A DNA stretch of 64,000 bases from Micromonospora rubida (lineage in GTDB: Bacteria > Actinomycetota > Actinomycetes > Mycobacteriales > Micromonosporaceae). Of the stretch, positions 29,834 to 37,865 are shown piece after piece; position 1 is the first letter of the stretch; each line of letters begins with the position of its first letter. The position numbers and the translations under genes are program-made. Where the stretch lies: NCBI RefSeq assembly GCF_009908295.1, contig NZ_JAAALO010000008.1:186001-250000 (forward strand), written 5' to 3'. The notes under the pieces are model-generated. The model searched no databases. It was given only the letters and a program-made list of their open reading frames with translations, and had not been told where the DNA came from.

Positions 29834-30886
29834 ATGCGACCCACGAGGTCATCGCTCCTCCGCGCCGCGTCCGTAGCCGCAGCCGGAACCCTGGTCGCCG
29901 GCGCGCTGATCGGCGCGCCCGCCCAGGCCGCACCCTCGCCCGCTTCGCCCGACGCCGCGGCCACCCTGGCCGAGCGGCTCGGTGACCGCTCCGCCGGCAC
30001 GTACGCCGACGCCAGCGGCAAGATGGTCGTCACCGTGACCGACGAGGCCGCCGCCCGTCAGGTCCGCGCCTCCGGCGCGACCGCGAAGATCGTGAAGCGG
30101 GGCGCCGTGGAGCTCAACCGGGCCACCGCCGAGCTGGAGCGCTCGGCGAAGATCCCGGGCACCGCCTGGTGGACCGACGCGGTCACCAACCAGGTCGTCG
30201 TCTCCGTCGACAGCACCGTGACCGGCGCCAAGCTGGAGCAGGTCAAGGCCGCCGCCGCCCGCACCGGCGGCGCGGTCCGCGTCGAGGCCGAGGCCGGCGT
30301 GCTGAGCACCCGGATCTCCGGCGGCCAGGCGATCTACGCCGCCGGCGGCGGTCGCTGCTCGCTCGGCTTCAACGTCCGCAACAGCGCCGGCACGACCTTC
30401 TTCCTGACCGCCGGGCACTGCACCAACATCGCCTCGACCTGGTACTCCAACTCGGGCCAGACCAGCGTCCTGGGCACCCGCGCCGGCAGCAGCTTCCCGG
30501 GCAACGACTACGGCATCGTGCGGCACAGCAACTCCGGCAACGCCACGGGCAACGTATCCCTCTACAACGGCGTCTACCGGGACGTCACCGGTGCCGCCAA
30601 CGCGTACGTCGGCCAGAGCGTGCAGCGTTCCGGCAGCACCACCGGCCTGAAGGGCGGCTCGGTGACCGCCACCAACGCCACGGTCAACTACGCCGAGGGC
30701 AGCGTCTCCGGCCTGATCCGCACCACCGTCTGCGCCGAGCCGGGCGACAGCGGCGGCTCGCTGTTCAGCGCCGGCAGCGCCGTCGGCCTCACCTCCGGCG
30801 GCAGCGGCAACTGCACCTCCGGCGGCACCACGTACTTCCAGCCGGTGACCGAGCCGATGAGCGTCTACGGCGTCAGCATCATCTGA
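29834..30886 (+). CDS. Streptogrisin/alpha-lytic-type secreted serine protease (S1E) with propeptide
   Basis: This 350-residue preproenzyme has a signal peptide (AASVAAAGTLVAGALIGAPA), a propeptide with the alpha-lytic protease foldase domain (AKLEQVKAAAARTGGAVRVE) and a chymotrypsin-fold mature domain starting near ISGGQAIYAAGGGRCSLGFN. The triad is complete: His in FLTAGHC, Asp in GNDYGIV, Ser in PGDSGGSLFS. Four cysteines fit two disulfides. It is secreted and matures by self-cleavage. The ATG follows a GGGAGG box. A strong terminator follows the gene. Confidence 0.95.
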   Translation: MRPTRSSLLRAASVAAAGTLVAGALIGAPAQAAPSPASPDAAATLAERLGDRSAGTYADASGKMVVTVTDEAAARQVRASGATAKIVKRGAVELNRATAELERSAKIPGTAWWTDAVTNQVVVSVDSTVTGAKLEQVKAAAARTGGAVRVEAEAGVLSTRISGGQAIYAAGGGRCSLGFNVRNSAGTTFFLTAGHCTNIASTWYSNSGQTSVLGTRAGSSFPGNDYGIVRHSNSGNATGNVSLYNGVYRDVTGAANAYVGQSVQRSGSTTGLKGGSVTATNATVNYAEGSVSGLIRTTVCAEPGDSGGSLFSAGSAVGLTSGGSGNCTSGGTTYFQPVTEPMSVYGVSII

Positions 30887-30900
30887 TCCACCGCACCGTC

Positions 30901-30940
30901 CGCGAAGCGGGTCGCCGGCCTCCCGGTGGCCCGCTTCGCG
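30901..30940 (+). terminator. Terminator after the protease gene
   Basis: CGCGAAGCGGG (30901-30911) and CCCGCTTCGCG (30930-30940) pair perfectly over 11 bases with an 18-base loop that can pair further. It sits 15 bases after the protease stop. Confidence 0.8.
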
Positions 30941-31009
30941 CGTGCCGGGAGGGGCGGCGACCGGCGGGACGGGCCCGAGGAGCGCGCCCGGGTGCCGGCC
31001 GAGGGCCGG

Positions 31010-31621
31010 TCACGGTGAATCACCTGCCGGCCGACGGCCAGCGCCGAGGGCCAGCACCGCCAGCAGCGGGCAGAGCGCCTCGGCCCCGGCCACCACCCGC
31101 TCGGCCAGGCCGAGCCAGGCGCCGCCGCCGACCAGCTCCACGACCAGCCAGCCCGCCAGGACCAGCAGCAGCGCCGTAGCGACCAAACCGTGGGACGCCG
31201 GCACCGCGGCGGCGTCGCCGGGCGGGCGGCGCGTGGGCGCGGCGAGGGCCGGCCAGAGCGCCAGCGTGCCGAAGGAGACCACGGCGGCGGCGCGGTGCGG
31301 GGCGGAGGCACCGCTCATGGCCGGCAGCGGGAGGGCCGCGACGGCCAGCGTGGCCACCCCACCGAGGGCGAGCAGCAGGCGGCCGGCGGGCCGTGCCGAC
31401 CGGAGCCCGGCCGCGGTCAGGCAGTGACACAGCCCCAGGCCGAGCAGCCCGATGGTCATGATCCACCGATCCGCGGCGTCGACCGCCGCGAGCGCGCTGA
31501 TCGTGTCGCCCACCTGGTCGAAGCCGCCCGGCTGCCGGCTCGCCGCGAGCGTCCAGCCGCCGATTAGGAACACCGGGGCGGCGGCGGAGGAGAGCAGGGC
31601 CCAGCGGGGTACGGCGCGCAT
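31010..31621 (-). CDS. DUF998-family membrane protein
   Basis: This 203-residue protein has about six hydrophobic segments, beginning with WALLSSAAAPVFLIGGWTLA. The phrase QPGGFDQVGDTISALAA followed by DRWIMTIGLLGLG is the signature of DUF998 membrane proteins. Function is unknown. It is transcribed away from aspS (190 bases between the starts) and converges on the protease gene. The start could also be a GTG six bases upstream. Confidence 0.82.
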   Translation of the reverse strand: MRAVPRWALLSSAAAPVFLIGGWTLAASRQPGGFDQVGDTISALAAVDAADRWIMTIGLLGLGLCHCLTAAGLRSARPAGRLLLALGGVATLAVAALPLPAMSGASAPHRAAAVVSFGTLALWPALAAPTRRPPGDAAAVPASHGLVATALLLVLAGWLVVELVGGGAWLGLAERVVAGAEALCPLLAVLALGAGRRPAGDSP

Positions 31622-31811
31622 CGCCACACGGTACGTGGGCGAGCCTCGCGACCGCTGCCGGCGGCGCGGGACGGGGCCCGGCCCGGCGGGTGCCGGGCTC
31701 GCCCGGTGGCGGCGCCGTCCGGGTGCCGTCGGCCGCCCGGTGGCGGCGGGGGGCGGGGCGCCCTGACAGAATGCGGGGGCAGACCGACCGCAGATGAGGG
31801 AGACGCAAGCC

Positions 31812-33617
31812 GTGATCCGTACCCATGACGCCGGCAGCCTGCGCGCGACGGACGCCGGCACCACGGTGACGCTCGCCGGGTGGGTGGCCCGCCGGCGCGA
31901 CCACGGCGGTGTCATCTTCGTCGACCTGCGCGACGGCTCCGGCATCGTCCAGGTGGTCTTCCGCGAGGAGGACGCCCACGCGCTGCGCAACGAGTTCTGC
32001 GTGAAGGTGACCGGCGAGGTGACCCGCCGCCCCGAGGGCAACGAGAACCCGGAGCTGCCCACCGGCGAGGTCGAGGTGACCGCCAGCGAGCTGGAGGTGC
32101 TCTCGGAGGCCGCGCCGCTGCCGCTGCCCGTCGACGACCAGATCGAGGCCGGCGACGACATCCGGCTCAAGTACCGCTACCTCGACCTGCGCCGGGGCGG
32201 CCCGGCGAAGGCGATGCGGCTGCGCTCGCGGGCCAACCAGCTCGCCCGGGGCGTGCTGCACGACCGGGACTTCCTGGAGATCGAGACCCCGACGCTGACC
32301 CGGTCCACCCCGGAGGGCGCCCGCGACTTCCTGGTCCCGGTCCGCCTCCAGCCCGGCAGCTGGTACGCCCTGCCGCAGTCCCCGCAGCTGTTCAAGCAGC
32401 TGCTGATGGTCGGCGGCATGGAGCGGTACTACCAGATCGCCCGCTGCTACCGGGACGAGGACTTCCGCGCCGACCGGCAGCCGGAGTTCACCCAGCTCGA
32501 CATCGAGATGTCCTTCGTCACCGAGGACGACGTGATCGACCTCGGCGAGGCGATCGTCTCGGCGCTGTGGAAGGACCTCGCCGACCACGAGATCTCCCGG
32601 CCGATCCCGCGGATCACCTGGCACGACGCCATGGCCCGGTACGGCTCCGACAAGCCCGACCTGCGCTACGGCGTCGAGCTGACCGAGCTGACCGACTACC
32701 TGCGCGGCACCGCGTTCCGGGTCTTCGCCGGCGCGATCGACGCGGGCGGGTACGTCGGCGCGGTCGTCATGCCGGGCGGGGCCGGCCAGAGCCGCAAGGA
32801 GCTGGACGGCTGGCAGGACTGGGCCAAGGCGCGCGGCGCGAAGGGTCTGGCTTACGTGGTGCTCGACGCCGAGACCGGCGAGGCGCGCGGCCCGGTGGCG
32901 AAGAACCTCTCCGCCGAGCACCTGGCCGGGCTGGCCGACGCGGTCGGCGCGAAGCCGGGCGACGCGGTCTTCTTCGCCGCCAGCACGGTCACCCGGGAGG
33001 CGCAGGAGCTGCTCGGCGCGGCCCGGATCGAGATCGCCAAGCGGGCCAAGCTGATCGACGAGTCCGCCTGGGCGTTCTGCTGGGTCGTCGACGCGCCCAT
33101 GTTCGAGAAGACGGACGAGGGTGGCTGGACGGCCGTGCACCACCCGTTCACCTCCCCGAACACCGAGTGGGTCGACCGGTTCGAGGAGGCCCCGGACCGG
33201 GCCCTGGCCTACGCGTACGACATCGTCTGCAACGGCAACGAGATCGGTGGCGGGTCTATCCGTATCCACCGGGGGGACGTGCAGAAGCGGGTGTTCGACC
33301 TGCTCGGCATCACCCCCGAGGAGGCGCAGGACAAGTTCGGCTTCCTGCTGGAGGCGTTCAAGTACGGCGCCCCGCCGCACGGCGGCATCGCGTTCGGCTG
33401 GGACCGGGTCTGCATGCTGCTGGCCGGCGCGGACTCGATCCGCGAGGTCATCGCGTTCCCGAAGACCCGGGGCGGGTTCGACCCGCTGACCGGCGCGCCG
33501 ACCCCGATCACCGGGCAGCAGCGTGCCGAGGCGGGCATCGACGCCAAGCCGAAGCCGGCCGCCGCCGCGCACACCGGCACCGCCGGCCCGGCCGCCCCGG
33601 TGGCCGACCCGGTCTGA
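31812..33617 (+). CDS. aspS: Aspartate--tRNA ligase
   Basis: This 601-residue bacterial-type class IIb synthetase has an OB-fold anticodon domain (VTLAGWVARRRDHGGVIFVD), the motif 2 region (YQIARCYRDEDFRADRQPEF), a GAD insertion domain in the middle and motif 3 (GIAFGWDRVCMLLAG). Length is normal for the bacterial form with the GAD domain. I chose the GTG at 31812, ten bases after GAGGGAG; an ATG at 31794 would add six residues. Whether it also charges tRNA-Asn cannot be told without a search for gatCAB. Confidence 0.95.
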   Translation: MIRTHDAGSLRATDAGTTVTLAGWVARRRDHGGVIFVDLRDGSGIVQVVFREEDAHALRNEFCVKVTGEVTRRPEGNENPELPTGEVEVTASELEVLSEAAPLPLPVDDQIEAGDDIRLKYRYLDLRRGGPAKAMRLRSRANQLARGVLHDRDFLEIETPTLTRSTPEGARDFLVPVRLQPGSWYALPQSPQLFKQLLMVGGMERYYQIARCYRDEDFRADRQPEFTQLDIEMSFVTEDDVIDLGEAIVSALWKDLADHEISRPIPRITWHDAMARYGSDKPDLRYGVELTELTDYLRGTAFRVFAGAIDAGGYVGAVVMPGGAGQSRKELDGWQDWAKARGAKGLAYVVLDAETGEARGPVAKNLSAEHLAGLADAVGAKPGDAVFFAASTVTREAQELLGAARIEIAKRAKLIDESAWAFCWVVDAPMFEKTDEGGWTAVHHPFTSPNTEWVDRFEEAPDRALAYAYDIVCNGNEIGGGSIRIHRGDVQKRVFDLLGITPEEAQDKFGFLLEAFKYGAPPHGGIAFGWDRVCMLLAGADSIREVIAFPKTRGGFDPLTGAPTPITGQQRAEAGIDAKPKPAAAAHTGTAGPAAPVADPV

Positions 33618-33686
33618 GTCGGTCTTTCGCAGGGTTCGGCGGGGCGTCACCGAGGTGGCGCCCCGCCGCCTTGGAGGGGGAGTCGC

Positions 33687-34502
33687 GTGACGCTGCTCGT
33701 GGTGGGTGCCAGCGGGCACCTCGGCGCCGAGGTGTGCCGGCAGGCCGTCGCGGCCCGACGGCGGGTGGTCGGCACGTACCATGCGAACCCCGTCGAGCTG
33801 GCCGGGGTCGAGGCGCGTCGGGTCGACGTGACCGACCGGGCCGCCGTGCGCGCGCTGGTCGCGGCGGTGCGGCCGGCCGCCGTGGTGAGCACCCCCTACC
33901 GGTACGACGACTGGACGGTCACCGCCGACGGCGCGGCCCACGTCGCGTACGCCGCCGCCGAGGCGGGGGCCCGGCTGGTGCACCTGTCCAGCGACGCGCT
34001 GCACGCCGGCCGGCCCGAGCCGTACGCCGACGACGAGGTGCCCACCCCGGTCTTCGCGTACGGGGCGGCGAAGGCGGCGGCGGAGACCGCCGTGCGGGCG
34101 ATCGACCCGGGGGCGGCGCTGGTGCGTACCTCGCTGATCGTGGGCGACGAGCGGAGCAAGCAGATCCGGCTCTGCCTGGACGCCCTGGCCGGCCGGGCGA
34201 GCCTGTTCACCGACGAGGTCCGCTGCCCGGTCGACGTGGCCGACCTGGCCGCCGCCGTGCTGGAGCTGGTGGAGGGCGACCACGCCGGCCTGCTCAACGT
34301 GGCCGGGCCGGAGGCGGTCAGCCGCGCCGAGCTGGGGCTGCTGGTGGCCCGCCGGTTCGGCATCGACCCGGCCGGCCTGAGGACCGCCACCAGCGCCGCG
34401 TCGGGCCTGGTCCGCCCCATCGAGGTACGCCTCGACAGCTCCCGCGCCACCGGCCTGCTGCGTGTTCGCCTGCGCGGGGTCAGCGAGATTCTCGCCCCCT
34501 GA
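33687..34502 (+). CDS. NAD(P)-dependent reductase/epimerase, RmlD-like
   Basis: This 271-residue Rossmann protein starts with the nucleotide-binding loop LLVVGASGHLGAEV. It has a short active-site motif YGAAKAAAE (YxxxK) preceded by LVHLSSDALHAG, where the Ser-Ser pair aligns with the catalytic Ser/Thr. The layout fits extended short-chain dehydrogenases of the dTDP-4-dehydrorhamnose reductase type. No sugar-nucleotide genes are near, so the substrate is open. The GTG start follows GGAGGGGGAG, 69 bases after aspS. Confidence 0.85.
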   Translation: MTLLVVGASGHLGAEVCRQAVAARRRVVGTYHANPVELAGVEARRVDVTDRAAVRALVAAVRPAAVVSTPYRYDDWTVTADGAAHVAYAAAEAGARLVHLSSDALHAGRPEPYADDEVPTPVFAYGAAKAAAETAVRAIDPGAALVRTSLIVGDERSKQIRLCLDALAGRASLFTDEVRCPVDVADLAAAVLELVEGDHAGLLNVAGPEAVSRAELGLLVARRFGIDPAGLRTATSAASGLVRPIEVRLDSSRATGLLRVRLRGVSEILAP

Positions 34503-34529
34503 CTGTCCCCACCGCCACTGTCGGATCAC

Positions 34530-34587
34530 GCACACTTTCCATGCATGACTATTGTGCACAGAAAGTGTGCAGAGATATTGTGCAGGC
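34530..34587 (+). promoter_or_regulatory. ArsR-type operator/promoter with inverted and direct repeats
   Basis: GCACACTTTC (34530-34539) and GAAAGTGTGC (34561-34570) form a perfect 10-bp inverted repeat. The motif TATTGTGCA occurs twice (34550-34558 and 34576-34584), the second just 3-11 bases before the start codon at 34588, where TATTGT can act as -10 of a leaderless transcript. The arrangement suggests autoregulation by the ArsR-type protein encoded next. Confidence 0.6.
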
Positions 34588-35181
34588 ATGGACAGCGAAA
34601 TCTCGCCAGGAGCGCCCAGTGTCGTCCGGCTGGACCATCGACAGGTGCGGGTGCTGGCGCATCCGCTGCGGCTGCGGCTGCTCGGCGCGCTGCGGGCCGA
34701 CGGCCCGGCGACCGCCACGGCCCTCGCCGGGAAGCTCGACACCAACACCGGCGCCACCAGCTACCACCTGCGGCAGCTCGCCGAGGTGGGGCTGGTCGTG
34801 GAGGACCCGGATCGGGCCACGGGCCGGCAGCGCTGGTGGCGCGCCGCGCACGACGTCAGCGACTGGGAGCCGACGGACTTCGACGACGACCCGGACGCCC
34901 GGGCCGCGAGCGAGTGGATCCAGGGAGACCAGGTGCGGCTGCTCGTCGAGCGGGCGGAGCGGTGGTTCGCCGCCCGCCCCGAATGGTCGCCCGCGTGGCG
35001 GGACGCCGCCGGCCTGAGCGACGCCCTGCTCCACCTGGGACCGGGCCGGCTCCAGGCGCTCGAAGCGGAGGTGTGGCAGGTCCTCATGCGCTACCGCGAG
35101 GAGTCCGTCCCCGACGAGCCGGACGCCCAGCCGGTGCACGTCTTCCTGGCCGGGTACCCGATGATCGGTAAGGCCCGGTGA
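34588..35181 (+). CDS. ArsR-family (HTH_20-type) transcriptional regulator
   Basis: This 197-residue protein has an N-terminal winged helix: VRVLAHPLRLRLLGALRADG, GATSYHLRQLAEVGLVVED, and the wing TGRQRWWRA. The long C-terminal part is helical and unrecognised. No cysteine metal site of the classic arsenic type is seen. It overlaps the downstream MFS gene by four bases (GTGA), so the two are coupled. This pairing of an ArsR-like regulator and an MFS transporter is common in actinomycetes and suggests ligand-induced efflux. Confidence 0.9.
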   Translation: MDSEISPGAPSVVRLDHRQVRVLAHPLRLRLLGALRADGPATATALAGKLDTNTGATSYHLRQLAEVGLVVEDPDRATGRQRWWRAAHDVSDWEPTDFDDDPDARAASEWIQGDQVRLLVERAERWFAARPEWSPAWRDAAGLSDALLHLGPGRLQALEAEVWQVLMRYREESVPDEPDAQPVHVFLAGYPMIGKAR

Positions 35182-36632
35182 GCGCCCTCACCGTGCGCCA
35201 GGTCCGGTTCCGCTACCTCGCCCTCTACGGCCTGCGCTGGCTGCCCACCGGCCTGCTGATCCCGGTCATGATCCTGCTGATGCAGGAGCGCGGCCTGACG
35301 CTGTCCCAGATCGGCCTGGCCGTCACCGCGCAGGGCCTGGTGGTGCTGGCGCTGGAGCTGCCCACCGGCGGGGTCGCCGACGCGCTGGGCCGCAAGCCGG
35401 TGCTGGTCACCGCCGGGGTGCTCAACCTGGTCTCCCTGGCGCTCTTCGCGGTGGCCGACTCCGTCGCCCTGTTCTTCCTGGTCTTTGCGGTGCAGGGGGC
35501 CTACCGGGCGCTCGACAGCGGCCCTCTGGAGTCCTGGTACGTCGACGCCACCCTCGCGGCCGACCCCGACGCCGAGTACGAGCGCGGCCTCGGCCACGCC
35601 GGCACGGTCGCCGGTGTCGCCATCGCCGGCGGCGCGCTGCTCAGCGGTGGCCTCATCGCGCTCGGCCCGGTCGGCCCGGTGAGCGCGCTGACCGGGCCGG
35701 TGCTGGTCGCCATCGCGTTGCAGGCCGTGGCGCTGGCCGCGCTGATGACGCTGCTGGTCGAGGTCCGGCCCGGCCGGGGGTCCGGGGCGCTGCGCACGTC
35801 GGTCGCCGAGGCGCCCCGGATGGTCGGGCAGGCGTTCGGCCTGCTGCGCCGCTCCCGGGTGCTGCTCGCCCTGGTCGCGGTGGAGCTGTTCTGGGGCTTC
35901 GGCATGGTCACCTTCGAGTCGCTGCTGCCGGTCCGGCTCGCCGAGGTGGTCGGCGACCCCGACCGGGCCGCCGCGCTGCTGGGCCCCGCGAGCTCCGCCG
36001 CCTGGCTCGCCTCGGCGGCCGGGGCCGCGCTGACCCCGCTGCTGCTGCGCTGGCCGGGGGCGGCACCCGGCGCCGCGCTGCTGCGGGTCCTCCAGGGCGC
36101 GACCGTGGTCGGGATGGGGCTGCTCGCCGGCCCCGTCGGGGTGCTGGTGGCGTACCTGGCCTGCTACACCGTGCACGGCGCGTCGAACCCGCTGCACCTG
36201 GGGCTGCTGCACCGGCAGGTCGACGGCCCGTACCGGACCAGCGTGCTCTCGCTGAACTCGATGATGGGCCAGCCGGCCGGCGCCCTGGGCGCGGTGGCAC
36301 TGACCGTGCTGGCCGACCGCACCAACGTCAGCACGGCGATGCTGGTCGGCGCGGTGGTGCTCGCCCTGGCCGCGCCGCTCTACCTGCCGGCCTGGCGGGC
36401 CGCCCGTCGCGCGACCCCGGCCCCCGCCGCCGCGCCGCCGGCCGGTTCCGCCGTTGCTCCCGACGCGGGCCCTGTCGTCGCGCCGCCGGCCGGTTCCTCC
36501 GTCGACCCGACGGCTGGTTCCTCCGTCGACCCGTCGGCCGGTTCCTCCGTCGACCCGACGGCCGGGTCCGCTCCCGGGTCCGGCGGCGTTCCCGCCGGGG
36601 CGGTCGTCGGGTCCGCCGACCCCGGCCGGTAG
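35178..36632 (+). CDS. MFS transporter with repetitive C-terminal tail
   Basis: This 484-residue protein has about 12 membrane segments and MFS features: QIGLAVTAQGLVVLALELPT, GGVADALGRKPVLV (motif A) and a second-half loop. The last ~80 residues are Ala/Pro/Ser rich and include an 8-residue repeat (AGSSVDPT/S) present three times. Such tails are unusual in MFS proteins and probably disordered in the cytoplasm. Substrate unknown; linked to the ArsR-like regulator. Confidence 0.88.
   Translation: MSALTVRQVRFRYLALYGLRWLPTGLLIPVMILLMQERGLTLSQIGLAVTAQGLVVLALELPTGGVADALGRKPVLVTAGVLNLVSLALFAVADSVALFFLVFAVQGAYRALDSGPLESWYVDATLAADPDAEYERGLGHAGTVAGVAIAGGALLSGGLIALGPVGPVSALTGPVLVAIALQAVALAALMTLLVEVRPGRGSGALRTSVAEAPRMVGQAFGLLRRSRVLLALVAVELFWGFGMVTFESLLPVRLAEVVGDPDRAAALLGPASSAAWLASAAGAALTPLLLRWPGAAPGAALLRVLQGATVVGMGLLAGPVGVLVAYLACYTVHGASNPLHLGLLHRQVDGPYRTSVLSLNSMMGQPAGALGAVALTVLADRTNVSTAMLVGAVVLALAAPLYLPAWRAARRATPAPAAAPPAGSAVAPDAGPVVAPPAGSSVDPTAGSSVDPSAGSSVDPTAGSAPGSGGVPAGAVVGSADPGR
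36489..36560 (+). repeat. Three-copy 24-bp repeat in the MFS tail
   Basis: Three near-identical 24-bp units (GCCGGTTCCTCCGTCGACCC then ACG or TCG) run head to tail, in frame, coding AGSSVDPT/S. A partial fourth follows. Unit number may differ between strains. Confidence 0.9.
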
Positions 36633-36680
36633 CGCGGTTGCTCCGCCGCCGGGCGTCGGGAAGATCCCCTGTGGACCGCC

Positions 36681-37421
36681 TCAGGCCAGGTGCACCGAGC
36701 TGCGGGCCAGGCTGTCGCGGAAGCCGAGGCGCCGGTAGAGCCGTGCCGCCCCCACGTTGTGCGTGTAGACGCCGAGCGCGACCTGGTCGTACCGGGCGGA
36801 CAGCGCCCGGGTCATCCCGGCGGTGAGGGCCGCGCCGAGGCCCCGGCCCCGGGCGGCGGGGGCGACGGTCAGCCCGGACAGGAAGCCGATGTCGCCCCGG
36901 CTGCGGTCCGCGCCGCAGGCGACCAGCCGGTCGCCGTCGCGGATGCCGTACCAGTCGACGACGCGCGGGTCGCCCGGGCGGGAGGTCGTGGTCGGGAAGG
37001 CCTCCTCGATCAGCTCCGCCAGCGCCGGGTGGTCCGCGCCGGTGAGCCGGACCACCCGCTCCTCGCCGGGCTGCGGGGGCGGGGGAGCGGCGGTCCACCG
37101 GAAGTCCCAGTGGTCGATCCGGGTCGCGGCCAGCCGGCCGGACAGCTCTGCGGCGTCGAGACGGGGCAGGTGCAGCAACTGGTCGGGCCGGACCTCCCCG
37201 GCGGCGACCAGCTCGGCGAAGAGGTCCACCGCAGGCCCCGCGCCGCCGAGCGCGCCGCCGGCCGCGCCCTGGCCCGGCGGGAGCAGCCACGCCACGGCGT
37301 CGGCCAGTCGCCAGCCGCGCGGCTCGTCGCCGCGCCACAGCGAGTGCCGGGCGTACGGATGCTGGCCGGCGGCGTCGAGAATGGCGGCCCGCCCCTCCAG
37401 GGCCTGGTCGGCGGTGATCAT
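36681..37421 (-). CDS. GNAT-family N-acetyltransferase
   Basis: This 246-residue protein carries the GNAT core in its C-terminal half: GDRLVACGADRSRG, FLSGLTVAPAARGRGLGAAL (acetyl-CoA loop RGRGLG) and VGAARLYRRLGFRDS. The N-terminal ~120 residues form an extra domain without a recognised family. The acceptor substrate is unknown. It converges on the MFS gene and diverges from the small membrane protein gene. Confidence 0.88.
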   Translation of the reverse strand: MITADQALEGRAAILDAAGQHPYARHSLWRGDEPRGWRLADAVAWLLPPGQGAAGGALGGAGPAVDLFAELVAAGEVRPDQLLHLPRLDAAELSGRLAATRIDHWDFRWTAAPPPPQPGEERVVRLTGADHPALAELIEEAFPTTTSRPGDPRVVDWYGIRDGDRLVACGADRSRGDIGFLSGLTVAPAARGRGLGAALTAGMTRALSARYDQVALGVYTHNVGAARLYRRLGFRDSLARSSVHLA

Positions 37422-37559
37422 GTCGCCAGCCTAGAACCCGTCCGGGCCCGGCCGGCGACTGACCTGCGCGGACGGCCCATCCACGGTGGAGATTGGCGAA
37501 CGGGCCGGTGGGGTACATCACGCTCCGACCTACTGTGAACCCCCCACCGGAGGACCGAC

Positions 37560-37790
37560 ATGCTCGCCATTCTCGCGGCCATCGTCTTCGGCTTCGCCCT
37601 GTTGATCGACCTGCTCGACACCAACTTCGGCGCGCCGGACCTGTTCAACGTGCACACCCTGCTGATGCTCGGTCTGCTGCTGCTCTCCCTCTACCTGGCC
37701 GGCGTCGGCAGCGGCCCGCGCGGCGGTGGCGGCGGTGGCGGCGGTGGCCGCGGCCGCTGGTACCGGGGCCGGCGCCCCGGCCGGGGCTGA
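37560..37790 (+). CDS. Small hypothetical membrane protein
   Basis: This 76-residue protein has two hydrophobic segments (MLAILAAIVFGFALLIDLLD and VHTLLMLGLLLLSLYLAGV) and a Gly/Arg-rich tail. A GGAGGA box lies before the ATG. No family is recognised. Its good start signal, coding bias and clean hydrophobic pattern support a real gene. Confidence 0.7.
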   Translation: MLAILAAIVFGFALLIDLLDTNFGAPDLFNVHTLLMLGLLLLSLYLAGVGSGPRGGGGGGGGGRGRWYRGRRPGRG

Positions 37791-37852
37791 CCGGAATTGA
37801 TCACTCCGGGTCGGGCCCGCGCCGCAGTTCCGGCGGCGCGGACCCGGCCCGG

Positions 37853-37858
37853 TAGTGT
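37853..37858 (+). promoter_or_regulatory. Candidate -10 box for leaderless rarA
   Basis: TAGTGT ends seven bases before the ATG at 37866, a spacing that puts transcription start at the start codon. No Shine-Dalgarno sequence is present. Confidence 0.45.
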
Positions 37859-37865
37859 CTTTCTG

